From assembly GCA_964605665.1 (NCBI GenBank), contig CAZSDP010000032.1, positions 1 to 41,285 of the forward strand: 41,285 bases of DNA, read 5' to 3'. A program made the translations under genes and the position numbers. This DNA comes from CAZSDP01 sp964605665 (lineage in GTDB: Bacteria > Planctomycetota > UBA8108 > UBA1146). The notes under the pieces are model-generated. The model saw only the letters and a program-made list of their open reading frames with translations. It did no database searches and was not told the DNA's origin. This document shows positions 8,473-16,584 of this stretch, in pieces (the first letter of the stretch is position 1; each line of letters starts with the position of its first letter).

Positions 8473-9210
8473 ATGAAATCGACGATAGAAGGCCTTCTCG
8501 CCCACCGTTCCGTGCGGCAGTTCACCTCGCGACCGATCTCCGATCACGAGCTCCATCGTTGGATTCAATGTGGCCAGGCGGCTTCCACTTCGAGCCATGT
8601 GCAGGCGACTTCCGTGATACGGGTCTCTGATCGTGGACGAAGAGAAAAACTCGCGGAGCTCACCGGAGGTCAAAAGCAGGTGTCAGAGGCTGCGATTTTC
8701 TTGGTGATTTGCGCAGATGCTCGCCGGCATCGGCTTCTTGCCGCCGCAACGGGAGGCGCGATCGTTGAGAACTTCGAGACATTCCTCGTCGGAGTGATCG
8801 ATGCCTCCTTGTTTGCGCAGAATCTGGTGATCGCTGCCGAATCGGAGGGATTTGGGATCTGTTACATCGGCGGATTGCGAACGAGGATCTCCGAAGTGGA
8901 CGCCTTGCTGGAGATCCCCGAAGGCGTTTTCCCTCTCTACGGACTTTGTATCGGGGAACCTGCCGAAGATCCTGCTATCAAGCCCCGCCTTCCCGTCGAA
9001 GCAGTTTTGTTCGAAGAGAGCGTGCCAGGAGATCGCGAATTGCTTCGCCAGATCGAGAGCCACGACGAAGCGATGGCTGGTTACTACTCGAGCCGTGGTC
9101 TCACCGGCAGAAATTGGAGCGGCGGGGTACTGAGAAAACTGTCGAAGCCACACCGAGTCGGGCTTCCTCGGTACTATGAGGGCAAAGGGGCCAACTTCGC
9201 GGGTGAGTGA
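8473..9210 (+). CDS. nfsA: oxygen-insensitive NADPH nitroreductase (NfsA type)
   Basis: This is an FMN-dependent NAD(P)H nitroreductase or flavin reductase of the NfsA/FRP group; it would reduce nitroaromatics or quinones in the cytoplasm. The 245 aa match the 240 of E. coli NfsA, and several segments follow it closely: HRSVRQF near the N-terminus (FMN phosphate binding), the TGGQKQV segment, ICYIGGLR around 136-143, and LYGLCIGEPAEDPAIKPRLP. The C-terminal part ends in a positively charged region as in the family. It stands alone, divergent from rpmE, with AAAGGA about 9 nt before the ATG. The physiological substrate cannot be told from sequence. Confidence 0.9.
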   Translation: MKSTIEGLLAHRSVRQFTSRPISDHELHRWIQCGQAASTSSHVQATSVIRVSDRGRREKLAELTGGQKQVSEAAIFLVICADARRHRLLAAATGGAIVENFETFLVGVIDASLFAQNLVIAAESEGFGICYIGGLRTRISEVDALLEIPEGVFPLYGLCIGEPAEDPAIKPRLPVEAVLFEESVPGDRELLRQIESHDEAMAGYYSSRGLTGRNWSGGVLRKLSKPHRVGLPRYYEGKGANFAGE

Positions 9211-9555
9211 CGAGAGAGGGGTGCCAGCGATTGCGAGGCCGTTGCCAGCGGCGGAGATCGGTGGAATGACGGCTGTCGGCGCCCGCCGGCCTCTCACCCT
9301 CTTCTCAATCCATGAGTTGAAGTGACCAGAACTTTGCTGGAAGCCGCTTTCGAGAGGCCTCGAATGGTGGACGAGCGCCGCGGTATCGCGCATCATGCCG
9401 GGTCGCTACCGGCGACTTCAACGCTTTTGAAGTCACCTCATGCGAGCAATTCAGACTGAGAAGCGGCTCTATCCAAGACCGGGAGGCCGCTTCGACGAAC
9501 TCGCCGTTGAGTGTTCGCCGGCGTCGTTTGTTCGGAGCACCGAGGAGATCCGATC
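9211..9555 (+). other. 345-bp gap with one hairpin before ffh
   Basis: No gene is evident. GGCGACTTCAA (9411-9421) and TTGAAGTCACC (9427-9437) form an 11-bp stem with one mismatch and a 5-nt loop, without a T-tract. I looked for an SRP RNA here because ffh follows, but the conserved GGAAG/GCA core of that RNA was not found. Confidence 0.5.
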
Positions 9556-11154
9556 ATGCTCGAGAATCTGACGCGTCGCTTCTCCGATATTGTCGGTGGA
9601 CTGCGCGGGAAGAAGATCACCGAATCGAACGTCAAGGAGACGGTCTCGGAAATTCGCCGGGCACTCCTCGAGGCGGATGTTGCGCTCCCGATCGTGAAAG
9701 ACTTTGTCAAAAGAGTTCGAGAAGAAGCTCTGGGTCTCGAGGTGATCGAGGGGATCGACGCCGGACAGCAATTTACGAAGGTCGTGGAGGATTCCCTCAC
9801 CGACTTGATGGGTCCCGAAGATCCGGAGATCACTTGGCGCAAGAAGGGTCCCACCATCATTCTGATGGCAGGACTTCAGGGTTCGGGAAAAACAACGACC
9901 TGCGCGAAGCTCGCGAAGCACCTTCGAGACAAGAAAGAACGCCGGCCGATGATGGTTGCGGCGGATCTCCAGCGCCCCGCTGCGATCGAACAATTGAAAA
10001 CCCTTGGTCGTCAGCTCGATATTCCCGTCTTTCATGAGCCCGGTCTTACCCCTCCGCAGGTTTGCGAAAGGGCGGTCAAGGAAGCGACCGGAAAAGGGTG
10101 CGATACGGTCATCCTCGATACCGCCGGACGTCTCCACATCGACGAACAGTTGATGGGCGAGCTCAAGCTGGTCGCAAAGAAGACAGCTCCCGACGAGATC
10201 TTCCTCGTCTGCGACGCGATGACCGGACAAGACGCCGTCAACTCAGCGAAAGACTTCAATGACGCGCTTGAGCTGACCGGAGTGGTGCTGACGAAGTTGG
10301 ATGGCGACGCTCGGGGCGGAGCGGCGCTATCGGTCAAGTCGATCACGGGCAAGCCGATCAAGTTCATCGGAGTCGGAGAAAAGCTCGATAAGTTGGAGCC
10401 TTTCCACCCGAGCAGGATGGCGGGGCGAATCCTCGGAATGGGGGACATCACCGGTCTGGTGGCGAAAGCCCAAGAGGTGATCGATCAGGCGGAACAAGAG
10501 GAGATGCAGCAAAAGCTCCTCGAGGCCCGCTTCGACCTGAATGACTTCCTGAAGCAACTCGGGCAACTGAAAAAACTCGGCAACTTCAAAGATCTTCTCG
10601 GTCACCTTCCAGGGATCGGCGGCAAGATGGACGAGCTCGACATCCAAGGGGATGAGCTGAAGTCCATCGAATGCATGATCCAGTCGATGACAAAGAAAGA
10701 GCGTCAACGACCAGAGATCATCAACACCGGTCGTCGGAAACGAATTGCCGTTGGTTCAGGACGATCGGTTGAGGAAGTCACGGGCCTACTCAAGCAATTT
10801 AAGCAGATGCAAATGGTGATGAATCAACTGAATCAGCACCAAGGAATGTTCGGCAAAATGAAGGGGATGCGCGCACTCAAAAAACAGATGGGCGGTGAGT
10901 CAGCCCATGAGATCCTTCAAGAGATGGGGGGTGGGAACCAGCTTCCCGCGATTGCCGATCAAGCCGGTGGTCCAGCATTGCCTGGGCAGAATCGTCTTCC
11001 CAACCAAGCCCAACAGCCGGGCGGTCTCTTCGGAGCCTTGGCTGGTCAACAAGCAGCCCCGAAGCGGCCGGGTAAGGCAAAGCCGGCAAAAGACGATATT
11101 CGCAAGAAGAGAAAAGCAGAACGCCAGCGAAAGAAGAAGCAACGAAAGCGTTGA
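9556..11154 (+). CDS. ffh: signal recognition particle protein Ffh (SRP54)
   Basis: Ffh is the GTPase that, with 4.5S RNA, delivers nascent membrane proteins to FtsY and the Sec translocon. The NG domain shows GLQGSGKTTT (G1), DLQRPAAIEQL, DTAGRLHID (G3) and TKLDGDARGG (G4). The methionine-rich M domain follows, with the SRP-RNA-binding segment RRKRIAVGSG and runs such as KQMQMVMNQL. The protein is 532 aa, longer than the usual 450 owing to a Pro/Gln-rich stretch and a very basic C-terminus. An upstream in-frame start at 9511 is possible, but the ATG at 9556 begins at the family N-terminus and has AGGAG at 8 nt. It converges with pstB, with 10 bp between stops. Confidence 0.96.
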   Translation: MLENLTRRFSDIVGGLRGKKITESNVKETVSEIRRALLEADVALPIVKDFVKRVREEALGLEVIEGIDAGQQFTKVVEDSLTDLMGPEDPEITWRKKGPTIILMAGLQGSGKTTTCAKLAKHLRDKKERRPMMVAADLQRPAAIEQLKTLGRQLDIPVFHEPGLTPPQVCERAVKEATGKGCDTVILDTAGRLHIDEQLMGELKLVAKKTAPDEIFLVCDAMTGQDAVNSAKDFNDALELTGVVLTKLDGDARGGAALSVKSITGKPIKFIGVGEKLDKLEPFHPSRMAGRILGMGDITGLVAKAQEVIDQAEQEEMQQKLLEARFDLNDFLKQLGQLKKLGNFKDLLGHLPGIGGKMDELDIQGDELKSIECMIQSMTKKERQRPEIINTGRRKRIAVGSGRSVEEVTGLLKQFKQMQMVMNQLNQHQGMFGKMKGMRALKKQMGGESAHEILQEMGGGNQLPAIADQAGGPALPGQNRLPNQAQQPGGLFGALAGQQAAPKRPGKAKPAKDDIRKKRKAERQRKKKQRKR

Positions 11155-11164
11155 GCGAACCGAC

Positions 11165-12076
11165 TCAACCTCGGCTTCCACGTATGTACTCTCGCACGAT
11201 CTTGTTTTGAGGGTCGTCGAAGATCTCGTCGAGATCCCCAAATTCGATGACTCGGCCGGTTCCCTCTTGCACCCAAAATACAGCGACCGATTCGGCGATT
11301 CTTCGCGCCTGCGACATGTTGTGGGTGACGATCACGACGGTGTACTGACGACGCAACGAGACGATCAGTTCTTCGACACGTGCCGAAGAGAGCGGATCGA
11401 GAGCACTGCACGGTTCGTCGAACAGCAGTACATCGGGATCGAGAGCCATCGCTCGGGCAATACACAGGCGCTGTTGTTGTCCACCGGAGAGTTCGAGCGC
11501 AGACGAGTCCAGGCGGTCGCACACTTCTTCCCAAAGGCCAACATCATTGAGAACGGTTTCGGTGCGGCCTTCTAGTTCGTCGCGATCTTTCATTCCCATT
11601 TCTCGTAACGGAAGCTGAATGTTCTTGCGAATAGAGAGAGGGAACGGATTCGGCTTTTGAAAGATCATTCCTACTCGTCGTCGTAGATCGATCAGGTCTA
11701 CTCCAGGGGCGAGGATACTGCTTCCTTCAAGGGTGATGTCACCGGTGACTCGACATCCTAGAGTCAGGTCGCTCATCCGATTGAGAGTCGATAGGAAAGT
11801 GCTCTTTCCACAGCCAGAAGGACCGATGATCGCGGTGATCCGTCCCGGAGCCATAGAGAGAGAAACTTCGTCGATCACCTTCTTCTTGCCGTAGTAGACG
11901 CTGAGATTGTGTGTCGCCATCGCGCAGCAGCCAGCGGGAAGTGCCGGGTCAGGCATGCAGCACTCTTCGTCAGCGTTACTCGCGGCGCCTTCTGGTGATT
12001 CACATCGATCAGCCGGGGAACAGCAGTCCTCTTCCAATCGTCGATCTGGTCGCTCTTCGGAAGGGTTGGTGTTCAT
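11165..12076 (-). CDS. pstB: phosphate ABC transporter ATP-binding protein with Cys-rich N-terminus
   Basis: PstB is the ATPase that powers phosphate uptake through PstA and PstC. The ABC core starts near residue 53 and has Walker A GPSGCGKST (85-93), signature LSGGQQQR, Walker B VLLFDEP and the switch His in VIVTHNM. Family members begin a few residues before this core. Here about 50 extra residues precede it, with seven cysteines at 18, 19, 25, 39, 40, 50 and 51, three of them adjacent pairs. The ATG at 12076 has a modest GAGAG site 3 nt upstream, whereas the internal ATG (Met53, 11920) has none visible, so I favour the long form. It is last in pstSCAB; no phoU follows. Confidence 0.93.
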   Translation of the reverse strand: MNTNPSEERPDRRLEEDCCSPADRCESPEGAASNADEECCMPDPALPAGCCAMATHNLSVYYGKKKVIDEVSLSMAPGRITAIIGPSGCGKSTFLSTLNRMSDLTLGCRVTGDITLEGSSILAPGVDLIDLRRRVGMIFQKPNPFPLSIRKNIQLPLREMGMKDRDELEGRTETVLNDVGLWEEVCDRLDSSALELSGGQQQRLCIARAMALDPDVLLFDEPCSALDPLSSARVEELIVSLRRQYTVVIVTHNMSQARRIAESVAVFWVQEGTGRVIEFGDLDEIFDDPQNKIVREYIRGSRG

Positions 12077-12112
12077 CGTCTCTCAGGTTTCTTCAAAGGC
12101 GTAAGCATGTGG

Positions 12113-12988
12113 CTAACTTGTTCTCCCACCGGAAATCTTGCGAACCCACCGGTCTGTTCCCCAGGCTGCCAAGCCATTGATCAGCAAGAGCAGGGTGATC
12201 AAGACCACCGCAGAGGAATAGGCATTCGGCTCGCCTCCCGGGACATTCATCGCGAGGTCGAAAATGTGGATCGAAATTGCGCGACCAGAGTCCATCACCG
12301 AATCGGGCATTCGGTCGACATAGCCACTGGTGAAGAGCAAGGCCGCGGTTTCCGCCAACACTCGACCGATTCCTAGTACCAAGCCCACCACTAATCCGGG
12401 GGAAGCACAAGGAAGCAATATCCAAAGAACCGTTCGTGTCTTGCTCATACCTAGGGCGGATGCCGCGAAGCGGTATTCATCCGGGACTGCCCGGAGCGCC
12501 GCCTCCAGCGATCGAATCAAAATCGGCAGTACCATGCAGGCGAGGGTGAGACCACCCGCCAGAATGGAGTATCCCATCCCGAGCCAAACGCAGAAGAATG
12601 CGTTTCCGAAGAGACCGAAGACAATCGATGGTACCGCCGCGAGCACATCGAGCGATCGCGCGACGACGACAGAGAACCAATTGTCTCTTCTCGTGAATTC
12701 TGCCAGCAGGATCGCCGTCGCCAATCCCAACGGAATCGCAACGGCCATCGCGACGGCGAGAATCGCCAACGTCGAAACGATGATCGGCAGGATTCCGCCT
12801 TCACGCCCACCACGAGAAGGTGATTCCGTGATGAAAGAGACGCTCAGCCCTCCAAGGCCGTTCTTGAGCACGTCGCCGACGATCCAGACAAAGGTTGCCG
12901 TAACGACGACTGCGATGCCCCATACGAGGTACTTCGCCAGCCGCTCTTCGAGCTTTGAGCTCGTCGGAAGATAGAGGGTGTCCATCAT
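12113..12988 (-). CDS. pstA: phosphate ABC transporter permease PstA
   Basis: PstA is one of the two inner-membrane permease subunits of the Pst phosphate importer. The 291-aa protein has about six hydrophobic helices. Its permease-type cytoplasmic loop, which contacts PstB, contains EALRAVPDEYRFAASALGMS. A periplasmic segment near 55-66 (ESPSRGGREGGI) resembles the PstA family consensus, in which a glycine-rich stretch precedes the second helix. Its ATG overlaps the pstC stop by 4 nt (ATGA), implying translational coupling, and it is followed after 36 bp by pstB. Confidence 0.93.
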   Translation of the reverse strand: MMDTLYLPTSSKLEERLAKYLVWGIAVVVTATFVWIVGDVLKNGLGGLSVSFITESPSRGGREGGILPIIVSTLAILAVAMAVAIPLGLATAILLAEFTRRDNWFSVVVARSLDVLAAVPSIVFGLFGNAFFCVWLGMGYSILAGGLTLACMVLPILIRSLEAALRAVPDEYRFAASALGMSKTRTVLWILLPCASPGLVVGLVLGIGRVLAETAALLFTSGYVDRMPDSVMDSGRAISIHIFDLAMNVPGGEPNAYSSAVVLITLLLLINGLAAWGTDRWVRKISGGRTS

Positions 12989-13869
12989 ACGTGGGCTCCC
13001 CCCTGAGGCTTCTTTGCCATCCGTTCGAGCAGACCGATCGAAACCGTCAGACCGATGGCAGTGATCAACAAGATGAGACCGGAAACAAAGAGCGCTGAAC
13101 GGTGACTACCGAGCGCGTATCCCATCTCCAAAGCAATATTGGCGGTCAGTGTGCGCACGGAGTCGAACACGCTTCCTGGGATCCGAACGATGTTCCCGCA
13201 AACCATGACGACCGCCATCGTTTCGCCAACAGCGCGCGCGATTCCGAGGATCATTCCCGTCACGATTCCGACGCGAGCTGAGGGAATCACGATTTGCCGC
13301 AGAATCGACCATCGACCCATGCCCAGAGCAGCTGCTCCAGCGATCGTGCTTCGGGGGACGCTCGAGAGTGCAGCTTCGGAGATCAGGGCGATGGTGGGCA
13401 GGATCATCAGTGCGACCACCACAATTCCTGCGAGCATACTATGGCCCGGAGGTCTCAGGAGTTCCGAGATGAGCGGGGCAAGAACAGCGAGACCCCAAAA
13501 GCCGTAAACTACGGATGGGATGCCCGCGAGTAACTCTACGAGTCGTCGATAGTAGAACGCGACCGTGGGGGGGGCGTAATAGAGGCTGAAAATGGCAGAG
13601 GCGAGTCCTAGCGGAGCCGCGAGCAAAATCGAACCGATCGTGACAGTCAGAGAGCCGACCACGATCGGGAGCATGCCAAATGTGCCCTCTTCAGCATGTT
13701 CCGAAGGGTGCCAACTCTCATCGTTGATGAATCTCTCGCCGAGTTGGCGAAGTGCGGGTATCGAATCTGCGATCAAGAAGAGCAAAATGAGGGCAACGAG
13801 TCCGCAAGATGCGACGCCCAAAATGCGAAGTCCCCAGATGACCCAACGATCAATCCTTGATGGGTACAT
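12985..13869 (-). CDS. pstC: phosphate ABC transporter permease PstC
   Basis: PstC is the second membrane permease of the Pst importer. It has about six membrane spans, with the first near residues 15-40, and a permease loop with EAALSSVPRSTIAGAAALGMG that couples to PstB. The exact start is uncertain. I chose the ATG at 13869, giving 294 aa and a 20-nt overlap with the end of pstS. An ATG at 13899, directly preceded by AAGG, and a GTG at 13914 are alternatives with larger overlaps. Either way translation is probably coupled to pstS. Confidence 0.9.
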   Translation of the reverse strand: MYPSRIDRWVIWGLRILGVASCGLVALILLFLIADSIPALRQLGERFINDESWHPSEHAEEGTFGMLPIVVGSLTVTIGSILLAAPLGLASAIFSLYYAPPTVAFYYRRLVELLAGIPSVVYGFWGLAVLAPLISELLRPPGHSMLAGIVVVALMILPTIALISEAALSSVPRSTIAGAAALGMGRWSILRQIVIPSARVGIVTGMILGIARAVGETMAVVMVCGNIVRIPGSVFDSVRTLTANIALEMGYALGSHRSALFVSGLILLITAIGLTVSIGLLERMAKKPQGGAHV

Positions 13870-14701
13870 AGGAGAATTCTTCGACAAGGTCGTGAACATC
13901 CTTCGAGCGAGCAAAGCTGATGAAAGTTTCGGCCAGCTTTGAGACCGCTGGCTTTGTCACGAAAATCAATGGGCGCGAAAGAGGAAAAGAACCATTGGCG
14001 ACATTCTCAACAGAAGCCGCGATTCCATCGAGGGGTAACAACGCGATGGGAGTCCCCGCATTCGCCTCGAACTCTGAAGCTCCCACCGACATATAGGTGA
14101 TCGCGTTGGGGTCTGTCGCGACCATCTTGATGCCTTGCTGGTTTTCCCCGGCGATCAAGTCCGCCTCGATATCCATCGGCTTGATACCCCAGAGTTTCGT
14201 GACCAGCTCTAGCTCCGATCGACCGTCTGCTCGATTGATGCAGATGATTTCTGCATCATTGCCTCCGACCTGGTTCCAATGGGTAATCTCGCCGCAGTAG
14301 ATTCCCTTCAACTGCTCACGAGTCAGCTCCCGTACTGGATTGTCTCGGTGCACAAGGAAGCAGACGCCGTCAAAGGCGATCTCCCACTGCTCGAGGCCCT
14401 CTTTTTCAGAATCCTTCAAGGCACGAGAAGACATGCCCAAATCGACAGCCCCCTTGCGAGCATCGGCGATTCCCCGGGAAGAGCCGCCCGTTTGCACATC
14501 GACGCGGGCTTGCGGATACAACCCTTCGAACCTCTTCGCTAACTCGATCGCAAGAGGGGCGATCGTGCTCGAACCTGCGAGTTGGATCGATCCTGAGAGG
14601 CGGTCATCATTTGCTGCTGCGGGGTTCGCTTGCCCCTGACCGCAGCCGGCGGAAGAAGCGCTGAGTAGTGTCAGTGAAGTCAGCATCATCGCGAGACGCA
14701 C
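13850..14701 (-). CDS. pstS: phosphate-binding protein PstS, probable lipoprotein
   Basis: PstS captures phosphate outside the inner membrane and hands it to PstC and PstA. The 283-aa protein begins with a hydrophobic signal ending in SSAGC; Cys20 probably receives lipid, although Ser at -3 is not the commonest lipobox residue. Phosphate-binding signatures include the early AGSSTIAPLA and GGSSRGIADARKG, and AITYMSVGA later. The start is GTG with GGAGG at 7 nt. It is the first gene of pstSCAB. The 160 bp upstream contain several dyads that may mediate phosphate control. Confidence 0.93.
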   Translation of the reverse strand: MRLAMMLTSLTLLSASSAGCGQGQANPAAANDDRLSGSIQLAGSSTIAPLAIELAKRFEGLYPQARVDVQTGGSSRGIADARKGAVDLGMSSRALKDSEKEGLEQWEIAFDGVCFLVHRDNPVRELTREQLKGIYCGEITHWNQVGGNDAEIICINRADGRSELELVTKLWGIKPMDIEADLIAGENQQGIKMVATDPNAITYMSVGASEFEANAGTPIALLPLDGIAASVENVANGSFPLSRPLIFVTKPAVSKLAETFISFARSKDVHDLVEEFSYVPIKD

Positions 14702-14832
14702 GCCGAAGCCTCCTGGTTCAAATGAGTGAGCTCGGCTCCACTCAGCCGCAGATGGGGGGTCATGACCCCTACCCCTTGGGTCAGGGTGAGAGCGCGCTAT
14801 TTTGCAAATCCATCGCCCAAACGCACGCGCTT

Positions 14833-14861
14833 CTTAAGTGTTTATAAGGATAGCACTTAAG
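14833..14861 (-). promoter_or_regulatory. palindromic element upstream of pstS
   Basis: CTTAAGTG (14833-14840) and CACTTAAG (14854-14861) form a perfect 8-bp inverted repeat with a 13-bp spacer. On the minus strand the spacer contains TATAAA (complement of 14841-14846), which would serve as a -10 with no good -35, as expected for an activator-dependent promoter. The start codon is 132 bp away. A Pho-type regulator site is a natural guess, but the motif does not match the E. coli PHO box clearly. A perfect 14-bp palindrome (14756-14769) and a bulged hairpin (14724-14743) lie between it and pstS. Confidence 0.45.
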
Positions 14862-15129
14862 CTCACCTTGGCCCCGCTCTATACCCTCCGGGCTTTGGCT
14901 GAATATAGCCGCATCGTCACTCCTGTCAGGAGATGCAGGTGGGGGTGGTTGTATAGAGCCTGGATCGAACCGTTGATCGCTCAAGCGACGTTAAAGTGGC
15001 GTGATTTTGCGGTATTTCCCAATCGATGGGGAAACAGCTCGAGCGGTCAAATCGCGGGGGCGACCGCTCTCCAGGTGCTGACTATCGAGATTCTTGTAGC
15101 TACACCGCTTTTTCTGGAGGTTTTTGCCG

Positions 15130-15157
15130 TTGCAGGGTTGTCCCTCTCTCCTATAAT
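15130..15157 (+). promoter_or_regulatory. putative promoter of the rpsP operon
   Basis: TTGCAG (15130-15135) is followed after 16 bp by a perfect TATAAT (15152-15157). It points to rpsP, which would then have a leader of about 250 nt. The 14702-15410 gap otherwise contains the pst control region; short frames in it resemble nothing I know and lack convincing start sites. Confidence 0.5.
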
Positions 15158-15410
15158 CGGCGGTCTTTGCGTGAGTTGGATACTCGGCGGGATGTCGGTT
15201 TCGTCCTCTGGATCGCCTCGAAGCGAGAGGTGGCAGGCGGCGAAGTGACGGTCTGGGGGAGGCTTTCCCCGCTGATTCCCCCCCGAGAACTCGAATTTGA
15301 TGAAGACCCGAACAGCTCGGTCAGCACTTGTGTCATCAACACTGCTGCAGCTGCTTCGGGGATGAGGATCCGGTTTCGCTTTGGCGAAGCCTAGCAGACA
15401 CGGAGTTTCG

Positions 15411-15725
15411 ATGGCGGTCATGATTCGCCTCAAGCGCTGCGGACGTCGGCACCGACCGTTCTACCGCGTCGAGGCCATCGAGAAGCGAAATGCGCGTGGC
15501 GGCAAGTCGCTCGAGATTGTCGGGACGTATGATCCGTTCGTGAAAAACGATGCGAATCGCGTCAAGTTGAAAGTGGACCGAGTCCAGCATTGGCTCGATC
15601 AAGGTGCACGTCCTTCGGAGACCGTGACCTCGTTCCTGCGGAAGGTCGACGTCAAATACGGGAAGCCGAAGCGAAGCCGACGAGCCATGCAACGCCAAAA
15701 GAAGCGCGAGGCAGCCAAGTCCTAG
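15411..15725 (+). CDS. rpsP: 30S ribosomal protein S16
   Basis: S16 is a small assembly protein of the 30S subunit. The N-terminal MAVMIRLKRCGRRHRPFYR and the following IEKRNARGG and YDP motifs are typical. The protein is 104 aa, slightly longer than the usual 80-90, with a basic tail rich in Lys and Arg. The frame is open upstream to an ATG at 15381, but the ATG at 15411 has CGGAG 5 nt before it and gives the family N-terminus. It heads rpsP-trmD-rplS. The rimM gene that commonly follows rpsP is absent: only 93 bp separate it from trmD. Confidence 0.96.
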   Translation: MAVMIRLKRCGRRHRPFYRVEAIEKRNARGGKSLEIVGTYDPFVKNDANRVKLKVDRVQHWLDQGARPSETVTSFLRKVDVKYGKPKRSRRAMQRQKKREAAKS

Positions 15726-15727
15726 GG

Positions 15728-15752
15728 GCTTCTCACGTGGTGTGAGCAGCCT
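15728..15752 (+). terminator. hairpin between rpsP and trmD
   Basis: GGCTTCTCAC (15728-15737) pairs with GTGAGCAGCC (15743-15752), with one mismatch and loop GTGGT. It lies 3 nt past the rpsP stop and is followed by TCGGCTTTT. It may be an attenuator, an mRNA-processing stem or a weak terminator that lowers trmD expression relative to rpsP. Confidence 0.4.
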
Positions 15753-15818
15753 CGGCTTTTGAGGCGTGACACCGATCACGAGAGTGGGCTCAAGACTCGA
15801 TCGCGGAGAGCCGAAACA

Positions 15819-16532
15819 ATGCGGGTCGACATCCTGACGATCTTCCCGCGCTTTTTTCGCCCCTTCCTCACCCATGGAATGGTGCGTAGAGCGCGCGAGT
15901 TCGATCGACTCGAAGTGCGGATCCACGATTTGCGCGCATTCATCGAAGGACGGCATCGCGCGGTGGACGATCGCCCTTACGGCGGCGGCCCCGGAATGCT
16001 TTTGAAACCAGAGCCAGTTTGTCGTGCCCTCGACATGCTGGGACTTTCGGAGGGGCGAGCAGCGGAGGCGGCGGAGTTGATTCTCCTCTGTCCCCGAGGC
16101 GATCGTCTCAAACAGGGGCACTTGGAGGAATTTTCGAGTCGGGACCGACTCGTGTTTCTCTGCGGTCGCTATGAGGGATACGACGAGAGAATTCTCGAAG
16201 CGTATCCTTGGCGACACCTTTCCGTCGGGGACTACGTGCTTTCCGGTGGAGAGGTTCCTGCGATGACGATCATCGAAGGGGTTTCGCGGTTGTTACCGGG
16301 AGTCCTCGGAGATGACGAATCCGCTCTCCGAGATTCTTTCGGCGAGTGGGCAGGAGAAAGCGCGGGCGAGGGAGGCCTCGACCACGCTTCTTGGACTCGA
16401 CCGCCAAATTACCGGGGCCGCGAAGTTCCGGAGATCCTCAAATCGGGGGATCATGGTCGGATCGAGGAGTGGCGACGTGAGCGTTCGCGTCAGGCGACGG
16501 AACGTCGAAATGAAGAAATGGACGGTCGTTGA
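15819..16532 (+). CDS. trmD: tRNA (guanine-N1-)-methyltransferase TrmD
   Basis: TrmD methylates G37 of tRNAs that have G at position 36, using SAM, and prevents +1 frameshifting. The protein is 237 aa, the normal size. It begins MRVDILTIFP, as in the family. The SPOUT trefoil-knot motifs are present: RPYGGGPGM, LCGRYEGYDERI and SVGDYVLSGGE, followed by MTIIEGVSRLLPGVLGD. The frame is open upstream, but the ATG at 15819 has GGAGAG 8 nt before it. It is 52 bp upstream of rplS on the same strand. Confidence 0.96.
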   Translation: MRVDILTIFPRFFRPFLTHGMVRRAREFDRLEVRIHDLRAFIEGRHRAVDDRPYGGGPGMLLKPEPVCRALDMLGLSEGRAAEAAELILLCPRGDRLKQGHLEEFSSRDRLVFLCGRYEGYDERILEAYPWRHLSVGDYVLSGGEVPAMTIIEGVSRLLPGVLGDDESALRDSFGEWAGESAGEGGLDHASWTRPPNYRGREVPEILKSGDHGRIEEWRRERSRQATERRNEEMDGR

Positions 16533-16584
16533 GAGTTGAGGCCTGCCAGCCTTGACCGCGACCCAAAAGCTGGAGATCGAGATC

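Noticed and set aside
9211..9555. Possible SRP RNA gene next to ffh
   Set aside because: The conserved core of the RNA was not found on either strand; only a simple 11-bp hairpin is present.
14838..15248. 136-codon plus-strand frame with a hydrophobic stretch
   Set aside because: Its GTG start lies inside the pst palindrome, there is no ribosome site, and the rpsP promoter lies within it; the composition does not resemble the other genes.
15047..15433. 128-codon minus-strand frame
   Set aside because: It overlaps the start of rpsP, has no recognisable motif and no ribosome site.
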